Shown here piece after piece: positions 1 to 11,994 of a stretch of 64,000 nt of DNA; the stretch's first letter is position 1; the number at the start of each line of letters is the position of its first letter. Source of the DNA: Galerina marginata (lineage: Eukaryota; Basidiomycota; Agaricomycetes; Agaricales; Galerinaceae); NCBI GenBank assembly GCA_023014335.1, contig JAECYW010000014.1, positions 1,612,001 through 1,676,000 on the forward strand, given 5' to 3'. Under the pieces are notes generated by a model that saw only the letters and a list, made by a program, of their open reading frames with translations, had not been told where the DNA came from and searched no databases. The position numbers and the translations under genes were made by a program.

Positions 1-88
1 CGGGGTAGACGTGAATCTGCTGCGTCTGAGGCTGCTCGTCGAGTGCAATACGGGCTTTGTGCATCTCCTGGGTGTATTCTGACCAGGG
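1..88 (-). CDS. Possible terminal piece of a gene running off the left edge
   Basis: Reading the minus strand from about 88 to 1 gives an uninterrupted, coding-like peptide that includes SEYTQEMHKARIALDEQ and then a Gln-rich stretch. It is preceded by a pyrimidine-rich tract ending in CAG (about 88-100), which could be a splice acceptor. I do not recognise the protein, and the rest lies outside the window, so neither its end nor its family can be judged. Upstream sequence to about 720 contains weak minus-strand open frames that may or may not be its earlier exons. The frame could also be chance. Confidence 0.3.
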
Positions 89-952
89 AAAAGAGGTTGA
101 TGTATGGGAGGATTGAAGTTGGGTCCGGTAGGTCCTCTGGCACATTTGTCCCGAATGACCTTGTGTGTGACAAGAGCCAGCCAGTGAGGACTCAGTCAAG
201 GAGTAAGTATGGAAATCTGAGAGGGACCCATAACCACGAAGCGGAAAATGGCAGTGCTTACGGACTGATGCGTTCTCCTCGAAGTTTCTTCTGTATGTCG
301 GCGACAGAAGTGCTAAGAGAACACAGCACTCGAACTAGGTAGGGATAAGTAGGTGTCTAAGAAAAGAGAACTTCGTATCGTACCTAGGGATGTTCGATTA
401 GATTGGTACACACTGAAGCAGCCTTCCTTGGGAGTGTTGTTAAGACAGATGCTGCAGCGATATCCGTATGTGGTGCGGACTGACTCCTCGGTTGAAAAGG
501 CAGCTCTCGTTGGGTTCCATGACATGCTGGGACGAGAGAACAAGGGTAAACAGGGTTCGAAGACATATTTCTTTTGCTATCCACAATTACGGATTGTTCC
601 AGTAAGCGACCCTTGCGGTGTGTATTTTCAGCTACAATAAGTTTGTTACAAAAGAAATTAGGCGCCGAAAGGCTCTCAAGGTATGTCAGTTCCAAGGGAT
701 CCAATCGAATTACATTATACACCTGGTGTTGTCTTTAAATAGTCGCTTCGGCCGAGGAACAAGGAAGGCGTGTTGGGGGTGAGGGAAAAATTAATTGAGT
801 GAGGGTAGAAAACCTGTTAATACCGCGGTCAATTCATGAAATGAAATTCAGAAGAATAGTCGAAAGAGTCCATTTGGAGGTCTTTCTGTCATATTACGTC
901 CGTGGGGGATAAACACAAACCCCAAGAGTATCGGACCACGACCGAAAGTCGT
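89..952. other. Intergenic stretch without a supported gene
   Basis: Several overlapping frames of 75-112 codons occur on both strands here, but none shows a recognisable motif or splices convincingly to a neighbour. It probably holds the 3' untranslated region of IMP3 and perhaps upstream exons of the gene at the left edge. I see no tRNA or clear repeat. Confidence 0.4.
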
Positions 953-1755
953 TCATAATAGATCAAAGTCGTCGAGCTGAGAAAATATCAGACAAGAGCC
1001 GGATATGGATGGGACAAAAGTACCTCGTCATTATATTGCATGATCGTGCGTTTAAGTTTAGAGGTGTCGACCCATGTAACGTAGTCTTCCATATGTCTGG
1101 CAGCACCAGTCAATACCGAATGAGGAGGATGGACAAAAAAAAGCTACCTAGTTACCAGGAAGGCAGGATCTGTGACGGTATCGGGCCCGACGCGAACATG
1201 ACCTTGCTCGATAAACTTGACGGCCTGTATGGATGTGTCAACTGAGAAAAAAAAAGCTGGCGACAATCGAGGACTACTTACTGCACTAACTGTCTCTGCC
1301 ATTTTTGACATGCACATGAAGACGGCCAGCCGTCTTCTGCAGAATGCGGAGACAGTGAGCTTGTTTTCGATGTCGCTGAGTTTTGCCGCGGAATTTAAAA
1401 CGCCCATGTCGTAAAGCTTGGACAAGAGTTGGCCCTCCATTCGACTTCGGAAAGGGTCTTGGGCAGGCAAGAGAGAGACCCTGTGTGCGTAGGAGCGTAA
1501 TGATCCGCACAACTTGTTGTATCTAGGATATGGTGAGTGGCGGGGGTCGTATGGACAACAGAAGCAGATCACTTGTGGTAGTCTTCCCGATCCTGGATGT
1601 GATACCGACGCATAACTTTGATTTCGCGGAGGTTTGCATCTTGTTTCCACTTGGGCGAGTGAGCTGGGAGGATGATTAGGAAGTAAAGGACATACGTTGA
1701 GAAAATCGACTTTTTTGAGGAGCTTTTGCTCGTGGTACTTGAGTTTTCTGACCAT
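953..1755 (-). CDS. IMP3: U3 snoRNP protein Imp3 (ribosome biogenesis)
   Basis: Imp3 is the S4/S9-like subunit of the U3 snoRNP that helps U3 pair with pre-rRNA in the nucleolus during 18S rRNA maturation. The start at 1755 gives the signature MVRKLKYHEQKLLKKVDFLN. Exon 1 is 1755-1696. Exon 2 carries LREIKVMRRYHIQDREDYHK, exon 3 YNKLCG through LTVSAFCRRRL and KMAETVSA, and exon 4 the S4-type stretch VKFIEQGHVRVGP and DPAFLVTR. The next exon reads HMEDYVTWVDTSKLKRT, and the last short exon ends in LDDFDLL just before the TGA at 953-955. All joins are GT-AG and restore the family's full ~185-residue length. It diverges from the LIM-binding regulator gene with 220 bases between start codons. The family assignment is very secure; exact exon borders slightly less so. 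Confidence 0.93.
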
Positions 1756-1975
1756 GGATGGTGAGAGTTCCCGAATGAGGTGGTTGGGGGAGGGAAGCCA
1801 CGTGTGGGAGAGCTGCGTTCGTTCACAGCGTTCAACTTTCATTCCACTCTTTTCTCTCTCCTCCATCCGCCAGCGATCTGCCGAGATTCTCCTCGTCGCC
1901 GTCGGTGCGCTTGTTGTCTTTCATGCTCGCCACCGTTCGCCCACCGAACACACATCTGACAGTGACCTCTAGCCG
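1756..1975. promoter_or_regulatory. Shared promoter region of IMP3 and the LDB-like gene
   Basis: This 220 base gap separates two divergent start codons. It is pyrimidine-rich on the plus side around 1840-1880. No TATA box is evident. Promoter function is inferred from position only. Confidence 0.45.
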
Positions 1976-4900
1976 ATGAACGGCCCCGTTCGTCCAGGTA
2001 TACCAGGTGGTATAGCGAACAGCAACATGCTTGCCATCGGTAACCCTCCCTTCATGCAAAATCCCGTCCACATGAGCCAGCAGTCTATGGGGCTGCCTCA
2101 GAACATGAACGCCCCCAACCCCCCGATGGGCATGCTCAGTGGCGGCCCAGCTCCTCCCGTTACCCAGCGATATACCATGCAGCAGAGCCCCATGCCTCAG
2201 CACCAGCTGCAGCCTCAGCGTCAGATGCTCATGCGACAGGGCCCAAACCCTCCTCAGCTCACCTCCGCTGCAGGTGGGGCATCAGCCGCTCATGTCCAGG
2301 CCCAGCACCAGGGTCTGCAATTTCCCGGCAACGCGCTGCAGCAACCTCAAGGGTCGAACAACGCCGTCCGCCGTGCCCAGTCCCAACCTCAGATAAATCC
2401 GCTCAGCGGCATGCCGGGCTCTGTGGGGCCCATGCCAATGGGCTTGAACCCACAGACGAGCATGCCGGCTCACCTTCGACAAGCACAGGCTCATCAACAC
2501 CAGCTCCGCCTACAGCAGCAGCACCAGCAGCAAGCAATCATGCACCAAGCGGAGATGAGGAGAGGTCCTGGCCCAAACCAGAGTATGCCCCCGAACATGA
2601 CTCGGACACCCTCGTTGCAGAGCCAGGCGATGAGCAGTCTGGGACAACCCTCGTCTATCGGCTCAATGTCACATCCGAGCGGGATGCAGCCCCCCCATCA
2701 TCAAAATCCATTTCAGAATGGCGGTCCCATACCCTCACAGCATCCGCCAGCTCAGCTCCCTTCGTCACCTCGTCCCTCACAGAACCATACCCCCAGCATG
2801 TCCATGGGCACCCCCGAACCATCTCATACCCCCATCAACCGGGCCCGTACGACTCCCGATAACTCCAACATGTCGTTTATGGGCTATACAGGATCTCAAT
2901 TCTCTAGCAATAACCTTGCCCGCGTTCCGTCGAACGCCAGTTCCCCCGGATACCCGTTCGTTCCCCCCTCCTCTACATCACCTAATATGCAAATGGATCT
3001 CTCTCAACCTTCTTCGGGCATGATGCACTCTCAGGGGGGCACACCCAATCGTCCTACTTTTATGGCAACTCCGGCTCAACAGTTCGAGTTGATGAACAGC
3101 AACTCTTCAATGGACCTCTATTCTTCTCCAAGTTTCGGCATGCCTCCCCCCTCCGCCGTCCCTCCACCTCGACCGCCCTCACATAGTACAAATCCTCACC
3201 AACCTCCACAACAGCAATCGAATCCACAGCCACCTCAACAACCGCAACAGCCCCAAACCCATCATCAATCTCCTCCGTCCGACCAAATACATGTACACCC
3301 ACAAAGACCGCCGTCACAGCCACAGCAAATGATGCCTGGTCGACCGCCATCACAAATGGGAACGACGCGTACGCCTCGTTCCATGCAACTACCTCTTCCA
3401 GGCGGCGTTCTGCCTGGGCCCCTTACCACTACCGGCAGGCTACCAATGACTCAGCAAACACCACTGACTCCAGGTTCAGGGATGCTACCTATTGCCCCTC
3501 GGCCACCACTGGCAATGGGAGGCGTACCAGCACCTCCAGCTGCCTCCGCACAAATGGCAGCTGATGCGCCACCGTCAGTTGCGCCTGTACAGCGGACAAC
3601 ATTACCATCTACTAGGTGAGCCTTGTTTTTTTTGACTGCCCATCACAGACCGTGTCATGTTAATTTCTCAAAACTTTGTAGCATGACTCCAGGCCTTGTT
3701 CGATTGTTGCAATTCAGCGGTGTTCTATCGAACGAAACGAAAACCGTGAGTTCCGTAGCACTTCATATGGTCAAATTATGGTTTTTAAATCCGATGTTTA
3801 GAAACTGCAGCTATCTTGGTGGAATGATCTAGTCAAGGAATACTTCACCCCCAAGGCAATGATGAAACTGACGCTGTGGAGAGATAGCCAACGGACTGAG
3901 GCAAAGCCCTTTGGTACGTGTATCTTGTTCATGTTGGTAGGAATCACTTGCTTATTGAAACACTACAGAGATCGGTGTTCCAATCTTACCTCGGTTCTTC
4001 CTTGTCACAACACAGTCTGGCGTGAAGTCCATGACCTTCTCCCTTGATGGCGCACGAGAGCGAAGTTATGCGCCAGGAGGACAAGGTCACACGGTCGTCG
4101 AATGCGTTTCTGCTATTTGGACATACAAGTACACCAATGGATACACTGTAACTCTGCGAGGCCCTCTAACGGTGCACGTCATCGTTACAGCAACCGTCCC
4201 TCCCGGCAACACTCAAGCACCCCAGTATACTCTTAAATTCGACGACTTTCAATTCGACGCCAACATCCACGACAAGTACATCGCTTTGGAGGCTATTTTG
4301 GGACCTAGAACAATAGAGTCGCCAAAATTACGGAACACAACGCCTACGCCAGGATCAGGCCAGCAGCAGCAGCAGATGGAGGAGGACAAGAGATGGGAGG
4401 AACCTCGGGTGCGGATTGAGCATGCATCAATACCCGGCGAGCCAGTGAACGCGTTCGGCATCCCTCAAGCCACCATGCGGTGTCTAGAGCTTGCGGAGAG
4501 CGTCAGTTCCATGGCGGATCTCATCGCCTTTGCGGGCGAGACGAATCTTGGGCCGCTAGGTGAGCTTTGGACTCTGTCGAGTTCGCATGTAAGTTCAATG
4601 TACTAAGCAGACAACGCCTTTCAGATGCGTTGAAGCGATATGCTGCTAAAATCCGCGACTCGCAGCCACTGGGCGGCCAACACCCCCAACCCATGAACAA
4701 CATGCCCCTGAACAACACTAATACTACGCTATCGACCTCGTTTCCGTCCTATACCGGCCATTCATCTGTAACATTATATTCTAGCGCGCCGTCGTCCATC
4801 ACCAACCCCCAGCCCCCAAACCCCCCGTCGTCCATCAACTCACCGCAAAACACGTCTTCTTCGTCCACAAATTCTCCAGAAAAGCAGCCAAAGACCATCC

Positions 4901-5106
4901 CCCAGCAGGCCCAGACACCCCAGTCTGGGCCTGCGTCCTCGCCCGCCGTCTCGTCCGGAGGCACGACGAACACGCCGGCGATGGCCAACTCGTCGCTGAA
5001 GCGGAAGCAGGGCGATGCGTCGTCGCCGACGGTGGGCAACGAGCACCAGCCCGCAAAACGCTTGCAAAAAAAGAGAGGACGGACGGGGACGACGGGGGCG
5101 GGATAA
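1976..5106 (+). CDS. LIM-domain-binding (Ldb1/SEUSS/PtaB-type) transcription regulator
   Basis: Spliced from exons 1976-3615, 3682-3745, 3802-3913, 3969-4559 and 4625-5106, giving about 962 residues. The first ~545 residues are low-complexity Gln/Pro/Met/Ser-rich sequence. A folded domain follows: TPGLVRLLQFSGVLSNE, WWNDLVKEYFTPKAMMKLTL, GVPILPRFFLVTTQSGVKSM and YTVTLRGPLTVHVIVTATV, ending near LELAESVSSMADLIAFAGE. This matches the LIM-binding domain of animal Ldb1, plant SEUSS and fungal PtaB/Mfg1/Adn proteins, which bridge transcription factors in dimorphism, adhesion and development. The tail is Ser/Pro/Asn-rich with a basic Lys-Arg cluster (KRLQKKRGR) that could be a nuclear localisation signal. 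The fungal family acts with Flo8/SomA-type partners; that partnership is family knowledge and not visible here. Start choice: first ATG of the long exon. Confidence 0.88.
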
Positions 5107-5867
5107 GGTCCGACCCCGGGGACTTTGTTGGGGATTTTATTTTATTTGTGCTTCTACCATGTCCACTGCCACCCATCTTCTCCGCTGCTGTGTTTGACCT
5201 AGTATATGAAGTATCTTGCTTTCCATGTCATCCCATCTATAGCCAAGGGTGCTCAATGGCTCATCCGAGTATTATTCATTCATACCTACTCTTACCCCCG
5301 CTTCTGCCACTCGTATTTTTTTGTTTGCTGGCTTGCTCACTAGATTGTACCCTATTACGCTACTTATCTCCACTTTGGATCTCTTGCTCGAGAGATGAAT
5401 GTTTTTTATTCAGTGAGCCATATAGTTCCCCCCCTCCTGTACTTGTATATCCGAACAACCACCGGTGTCGCTTTGCTTCAGCCTTCTTGAATTCATTTAA
5501 AAAGCTAGCGTCGTCTTCGGTGAGTTTCGCAACGGCTTGCGAGGGGCTTCGTGCGCTAGTTGGGTTCTGGTTCTTGCCGAAGATCTAGCGAGACATACCC
5601 CCGACACTACAAGTGAACAATGAACATGACGTGGACAGCGATTGGCCGTCGAAGGTGCCATCCCTTGGCCAGAACTCTCTCATGTCGAGTCAAACTGAAC
5701 AGGAACTGTGGAGGATGCATGTATATTGATGATTATATAATTAGCCCAGAGTGTCCTCGGATGATACGATAATGAGGGTGAATAAGTAGGTATACAATGT
5801 ATTTTTCTCTCTCTCGCACAGCGCCCGCCAACCTCGCTGGCGCCTGTCTTCTTGCGGGGCCTCCGAG
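5107..5867. other. Convergent 3' intergenic region
   Basis: This lies between the stops of the LDB-like gene (+) and the PNUTS-like gene (-). It should contain both 3' untranslated regions. A 146-codon frame (5148-5588) is pyrimidine-rich and has no recognisable features. No RNA gene seen. Confidence 0.5.
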
Positions 5868-8800
5868 TCAGTGGTCGGGCAAGGGCAGGTCATGCGCATA
5901 GTCACATTGATCTCCGTATTTGCATCTGTTAATTCCGGACATCATATCAGTTCTCCGTCTTATCGCGAGCGACACAAATTTAGATTCAATGCTCGCCTTC
6001 CGAGTGCAAAGAAACTGCAAGGTTTTCTTTTAATGTACGGTCTAAAGCCACCCTCGTCCCCCCGCCCCCGCCCTCGGCTGCCCCGACCGCCGCGACCGCG
6101 CCCCCGGCTCGTCCCGTCCCACCGTGGGTGGTGCGTGTTTGCGTCGTCCGCATCGGCCGGATAACCCCCGGCACCGGCGCCGGTTGCCGGTTGTCCTTGT
6201 CCGTACTCGGCTCCGAAACTCATTCCTGCAGCCCCGGACCAACCTCCCTCTCCAGCAGCATAGGGCGAGGCAAGCGCATTTAGAAGCTGCTGCAGCTGAT
6301 CCTGGGGGATCCCGCCAATGTCAATGCCCGGCGTTCCACCGACGCCACCACCTAGCGTCGGGTCCACCATCATAGCACTCCCACTCATCGCCAGCTGGCT
6401 CACGAGGTCCGCGACGGTTGAAGGCACAGCTGCGACAGGCTCAGTGCTCCAGAAAATGGCATCCGTCTCGGCCCCAACTTGCATCTGTTTGACATTCTTG
6501 TCGGCTTCCTCTTCGGATATCACGGTCGTGGGTTCCGCCGGCGACTCCGGGATCTGATTGGGCGACATGTAGAGCGCCCCAAGCGCGGTCTGCTCGCGCT
6601 CTTCCTGTGTTACCTTTTCTTCGCTGCTTGCGCCGCGCGTCGTGCGCGTTGAGTTTTCGAGCTCTGTAGGCATCTCGACGACTGTGGTAAAATGTGCAAA
6701 TGGGTAAACAAATAGTTTTGGTAATGCGCATGGGTGAATCCGATGCGGAAATAGAGTTTAATGGCGGTGTGCTTACGGATAGGTTCTGTCCAATCAATCG
6801 CTTCTTCAAACAAATGTGCATGCATCGCCGCGCCCTCTCCTCTGTCCAAATCGCGGATGCTGTGCCCAATATGTGTACCCTGAAACAAAAACAAAAAACG
6901 AAACGCAAAAAGCGAACAACAAGAAAGAAACAAAACACAATCAATGTACAGTACGACAACCAAGGAGAAGGAAAAAGGGCTGACATCTACAGGATCGTCA
7001 TCATAGACCGCACGCTCGATGAGCTTTATCGACACCAGTTGGCTTTCCGAGGCCCAGGTAACGCTCTTGCGCTTCCGGCCGTTTTTCACGAGCCCGGTCC
7101 CTGCGCCTGTGCCCGCCTGACTGTCCGCAGAGGACGCAGCCGACGACATATGTGGCGGTGTCGACACGGCAGGCGAGTCGCGCCTTGCGGCGACCTTCAT
7201 CGACTTGAGCGCCTCCTGGAACGGGTCAAACGAAGAGGGCAACGCGAAGTCCTCCTTCTTGACTTGCACGGGCGGCGCCTTCTTAAAGGACGGCAGCTTC
7301 GCTTTGGGCTTCGGCGCGGAGAAGAAGGACGAGTCCGCTTTCGCGTCTTTGACCGCAGGCGCGGTGTGCTTGGAGAGCCCGGATAGAGAGATCACGGAGG
7401 GTTCCTTCTTGACCACGACGGGCTTGGTAGAGGACGCGCTGCCGACGGCGGCTTTTTTGACGGACAGGGACGACGGGCGTGCGGTGGCGGGGTCATTGAG
7501 CTTCCGCTTCTTCGTCTTTGGATCTGTGGGGAAAGCGCGAACACGGTTAGCGCGCAGGTACAGAACGACGGAGTGACGTGACCGACCCTCGTTTCCTTTA
7601 TTTTCTGGCGGGGCTTTCGCGCTCCCTTCGATATCGAGTATCATGTTTCGCCATCTGCGTTCGAGGTTGGAAGCCATGTCCTTGATCGCTGCATTACACA
7701 AGAAAAAGCGGCGGAATGATAGTTAGATACATCTATTATTGTACGCGAGTCTCAAGAGAGAAAAATTTGAATTTAGGTCCGGTCCGTTACTCTCGGTGAT
7801 GTTTTCCGTTTTTCCTTTTCGGATTTTTCAGAGTACGAGAATAAGAGAAAAGCAGGCAGGCAGGCAAGAGCAGGTGTCTCAGGGAGGCCCTACGTGAGTA
7901 GACAAGCACACAGACAGACAGCAGTTCGGTCGTTTTACCACATGGAGCCACAGGCTGCAACAACAGAGGGGAAGATGGGGAAAAGGAACTCACCGGAAGA
8001 GGGTTCATCCTTCACTAGTTTCTTGATGATCTTGCCAAGCTTGGAGGACATTAACGACTCGACGGTAAAGGGCAGTCGGTCAATGAGCTGGGAAAATTAT
8101 TTCGTAGTCATGTCAAAAACTTCAGGGTCTTGGGAATATCGAGAAACTCACATGCAGAAGAGGCATGGTCGTCTCCACCAGCGCGGCGTTATTGCCCTTC
8201 GCGGCAGCCTTGATCCACTCGCGAGTGATGTCGATGGCGGTCGTATTCTCAGACCACGCCCGGTAGTAGTGATTTCCCGCGCCGTCGCGTATGCGAGCAA
8301 GAATTTCGAGGCGAGAGGCAGCCTCCACATCAGTCGCGCCGTACTCTGCAATGAGGTTAGTGAGCTGGTTGACGGCCTGGGCGCCGGTAAAGGCCGTGGG
8401 CAGCAGGAAGGGCCGGATGGCGATCTGGAAGGTCCGTTTTCGCTCCTCGCGTTGTTCTTCTGTGAGCCGGGGGGCCGGGGGGTCCGTCGGGGTGGAAGCC
8501 TGGGAGGTAGATGCTTGAGGGGTTGCGATGGATTGTGGTTGGGGGTGTTGCAGTTGCAGTTGTTGCTGCTGCGACGGACCCGGCTGTAGTTGCTGTGACT
8601 GGGTCGGATGCGAGTAAAAGGAACTCGAGCTGATGGTCATCATGTTATTTGAGGGTGAAAGCAGCGCTTGGGGCGAGAGAGTGCCCTGGGGAGCGGACTG
8701 GGGCTGCTGGCGGTAATAAGGCGAGGGGTAGATGATATGCTGGTTGTAATATTGAGGCCGTTGATGCTGAAGTTGTGGTGAAGATTGTGCTTGCTGAGGT

Positions 8801-9484
8801 TGTTGCTGTTGCTGCTGGTTAGGCTGGGACAGAAATGGCGGAGTATGCGAAAACGAGTTCGAGCCTGTACTTGAACTCGAGCCACCGTTCATGGTCAAAG
8901 CCGGGCTGGCGAGGTGTCAGCCGGTGAAAGGAAGAGGCAAAAAAGACATACTCGATCATCATTTGGTGCGACGTGGACGAATGCGACTGCTGTTGGACCT
9001 GCTGCTGCTGCTGCTGCTGGATCTGCTGTTGCTGTTGCTGTTGCTGCTGTTGTTGCTGAGACGAAGGCTGGGCGTGCTGTTGTTGGGGCGAGTGCTGCTG
9101 CTGGCCCTGGGACGCGGAGCTGGCGGTGGTGGTGGCACCATTGAGACTGGAGTAGTTGGAGAGGGGCACGGTGCTCGGCCAGGGCGTGCCGTACGCCATT
9201 GTTGTGTACGGCGACGCCATGTAGTATGGTGGATAGGGATTGTAAAAGGGCTGGGTGATGGACGAGGTGCTCGGGCCTGGGAGAAAAAAAGAGATCAGAT
9301 TGCGGGCGGATGGGCGTGCGCTGGTGGACAATTCACCTGCGAGGTCGGCGAGGGTGGCAAAATCGCTGATGTCGAGGTTTGTGCTGGCGGAATTGGCGGT
9401 GGGCGGGCGGTCTTTGGGCCAGTCGTCCTGGGGCGACTCTTGTATGGGAGACTGGACCCACTGGGTGTACATACTGGAATCCAT
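5868..9484 (-). CDS. PNUTS-like (PPP1R10/Ppn1) protein phosphatase 1 nuclear targeting subunit
   Basis: About nine exons encode roughly 900-950 residues. Order: a Gln/Ser/Pro-rich N-terminus with long polyGln; a TFIIS N-terminal (LW-type) helical domain running from LTEEQREERKRTFQIAIRPF through DRLPFTVESLMSSKLGKIIKKL to AIKDMASNLERRWRNMI; a Lys/Pro-rich linker; a PP1-docking RVxF-type motif in RKRKSVTWASESQL, like the KTVTW site of human PNUTS; a Gly/RGG-rich region; and a C-terminal C3H1 zinc finger (CSFFALGRCKYGDQCDYAH, spacing C-x7-C-x5-C-x3-H). The finger appears only if a GC-AG intron (5936-5996) is removed; otherwise translation stops at 5960. PNUTS recruits PP1 to dephosphorylate RNA polymerase II and Spt5 at termination as part of the cleavage/polyadenylation machinery. 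The start at 9484 (MDSSMYTQW) faces the HMG-box gene. Confidence 0.88.
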
Positions 9485-9720
9485 GGCGAGCACGGGCTCT
9501 GTTCACTGTTGCGCACGGACGGTGCTCTGCGCTGCTCACTGTCTCCCTTTCAGTCCGTGGTGGGCGACGAGCGAAGAGTCTGCCCGTGGGCTGTGATTTT
9601 TCAGTCTCCGCGTTCCCACGGTCACTGAGACACAGTCCCTACAACAAAAGAAAGAACAACAATCAAAGCCCTTTTTTTCCGCAATACATTTCTAAACGCC
9701 CTTTCCCTCCTCCGTCTGCC
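9485..9720. promoter_or_regulatory. Shared promoter region of the PNUTS-like and HMG-box genes
   Basis: A 236 base divergent gap between start codons at 9484 (-) and 9721 (+). The plus side has a CT-rich tract (about 9695-9718) just before the HMG ATG, as is common upstream of fungal start sites. Function is inferred from position. Confidence 0.45.
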
Positions 9721-10861
9721 ATGTCCTCCAAGTTCGATTTCCACAGAGCAAAGGTCTTTTATGTTCTCTCTTTCTTTTTTTTCTCTTCTCATTTTTATTT
9801 TTTGTGTGCCACAGCTCGAAGAGTCCCTCACCGCCGTCGCAGACTCGATGCGGAACTGCGCCCAGGTCGCAGAGGCCTTTGCAAAGATCATCAAGGACTC
9901 CCAGGAGGCCGCTGACCTTCTCCACGGTACGTGCCACTCCTTTTTACCACGCGTCGATCCTCACCCCGGCCCAGGCGCGTCCGACGACCATGCAAAAGGC
10001 AAGCGCAAGGCCGCGCTCTCCCCCGAGGACGGCGACGGGCCCAAGAAGCGCAAGCGCAACGTAAAGCCCAAGGACCCCAACGCTCCCAAACGCCCCGCCT
10101 CGTCCTATATCCTCTTCCAGAACGAGGTCCGTAAAGAGCTCAAGGAGCAGCACCCCACCCTCTCCAACTCGGACCTCCTGGGCCTCATCTCGGAGCAGTG
10201 GAAGAACATGTCAGACGCGCAGAAAGAGGCAAGTCCATTCCATGTCTTCGTCGCGTCCCTGTTCGGCCCCCCGTGCTAACTAACCACGCGCTCAGACCTA
10301 CAATAACGCGATGAAGACCGCGAAGGCCCAGTACTCCGAAGAGAAAAAGGCGTACGACAATCGCACCCCCGAAGAGATCGAGTCTGCCAATGTCGCTGCC
10401 GCTGCCGCGTTGAAGGTGAGCATCCCTTGACTTGCATATTCGCCTCCCGCCACACACTGCACTGCATCCGCACCGCAGGCTGGCGGTTGATCCCTGTCCA
10501 ATTCAATACTAATTCAATCTTTTCAATCTAGGCCAAAAAGGCAAATGCCAAACCTCGTGGCCCAAAGCCTGCTGCTGCTGCTGCAGTCGCCGCCGCGACG
10601 GCCGTCAAGGCACGCCCCCCGCCTACCGCGGAGGAGGCTGCCTCACCCAGCTCAGACAGTTCAGAGGAGGATGACTCCGACGACGAGGAGGTTCACCGGC
10701 CTGCGGCGAAGACCGCGGGTAGAAAGTCCACTCCTGATACAGAGTCCTCCAGCGAGGAAGAGGAGGAAGAGGAGAAGCCTCCCGCTCCTAAGAAACGACG
10801 TGGCGCGTCGGTGCAGCCTAAGGAGAAGGAACAGAAAAGCAAAAAGAACTCGAGGGCATGA
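9721..10861 (+). CDS. HMG-box chromatin protein (Nhp6/HMGB-like with acidic tail)
   Basis: Exons join MSSKFDFHRAK to LEESLTAVADSMRNCAQVAE, then a basic linker KKRKRNVKPKDPNAPKRPAS that opens the HMG box. The box continues SSYILFQNEVRKELKEQHP, SNSDLLGLISEQWKNMSD and, after an intron, TYNNAMKTAKAQYSEEKKAY. The C-terminus is Ala-rich, then acidic (SSDSSEEDDSDDEE and SSSEEEEEEE) and ends in a Lys-rich tail. HMG boxes bend DNA without strong sequence preference; acidic tails in HMGB proteins modulate this. The N-terminal ~60 residue helical segment is not part of the box and resembles the layout of basidiomycete Nhp6-like proteins that are longer than yeast Nhp6. Stop TGA at 10859-10861. Confidence 0.88.
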
Positions 10862-11412
10862 CCGGTGGCTCGACCGACGATAAACCAAAATAACGTCTCT
10901 CTCGCCGATACAACGTGGAACTCGGTGATGATGCTGTAACCTGTGGGTGTAGCCTATCTATTCATGTACGCTTCTGGCTTTATCCTCTATCTCTCCTCTC
11001 TCCTTGGTTCATTCTACCATTGCATTATCACTCTTTTCCATCTGTCTTTCACATCTACCCTAACTCCAGCTATAATCCCTGTCACCCATACTGCTTCTAT
11101 ATTACCGTATACGTAGGGCCACTTTTACAAGCCAACCTACCATATGCATCCATACGTCCCTTTCCCATATTCTTGACGCATTGCGCGGTGTCAGTTGTTT
11201 GTCATATATGTACATACATGCGCTATTCTCTTGCTTGGACGCAGGGTAATTACTTATTGCAGGATGTACTACATGTGTTTGGGTAATTTTTTATACAATA
11301 TGTTGTCATCGTTGTGTAGTTTCATTGAAAGCGTGTTTTTTGGATGTTCCTTGACCCTGTCCCCATTAGGCGCTGGGCGAGGCTGACACGAACCTTAAAG
11401 CTTGAAAGGTTA
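10862..11412. other. 3' intergenic region
   Basis: T/C-rich sequence downstream of the HMG-box gene, probably 3' untranslated region. The 123-codon frame at 10915-11286 is hydrophobic by composition only. Nothing else supported. Confidence 0.45.
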
Positions 11413-11994
11413 ATGGCGAAGGCGCTTCTGGACGATACCCTCCGCGTCATTCAAGCAGCCACCCTGCCTTGAGCCCCATGTAACCGGGTCCTCACGCTCT
11501 GTCACTGACGACGCAGAGATTCTCCAACGACTCAAAGCAGCTTCCCGTCTCTCCCTCTACCGCGACTCTTTAATAGCAGGCAATATCTGCACTCTATCCG
11601 ACGACGCCGTCAAAGTCGTCCCAATTCTGCACCCAGCTTGGAAAGGCTTCGTGTAAACCTTGGCCTGGATCTCGCGCGTTCGCACACGCCCGTCCCTGTG
11701 CCTCTCGTCCGGCGCTATATATAAGACGACCGCGAACGTGGATACAGTGTGCTGAAAAAATAGAAGGCACCAGGCTTGACAAAATCTGAGCGGGACTCTC
11801 TCCTTTGCAGCTGTTCTGCGTTGCGCTGGCCCTGCGCGACTATGTGCGCCAGCTGCGTCGGGCGTCGGTACACACTCCCCCGGGCCCATTGGGACCAGGA
11901 GAGACGCCCTCATCTGCCGGGGCTCCAACTGGATTGGCTGTTCGATTCCTGGCAGATGTGCCTTACCTGTTCTTATGGGGTCCTTGAACGAGCA
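11413..11994 (+). pseudogene. Unrecognised coding segment, possibly a broken or multi-exon gene
   Basis: Three stretches read like real protein on the plus strand. From the ATG at 11413: MAKALLDDTLRVIQAATLP. In a frame shifted by one, from about 11465: a helical stretch with DDAEILQRLKAASRLSLYRD and DDAVKVVPILHPAWKGF to about 11657. After a good acceptor (CTCCTTTGCAG, about 11800-11810): ALALRDYVRQLRRASVHTPP to FLADVPYLFLWGP with a stop near 11994. No intron of usual length repairs the first frame change, so this may be a decayed gene or I may have missed a splice site. A donor (GTGTAAAC) follows WKGF. I do not recognise the family. An overlapping 123-codon minus-strand frame is judged a shadow. 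Confidence 0.35.

Noticed and set aside
6694..7386. A 230-codon plus-strand frame
   Set aside because: Antisense to PNUTS exons with RVxF motif and introns; no motif of its own.
8891..9628. A Leu-rich plus-strand frame
   Set aside because: Antisense to the polyGln region of the PNUTS-like gene; Leu runs are a by-product of CAG repeats.
11557..11928. A 123-codon minus-strand frame
   Set aside because: The opposite strand reads more convincingly as protein and has a good splice acceptor.
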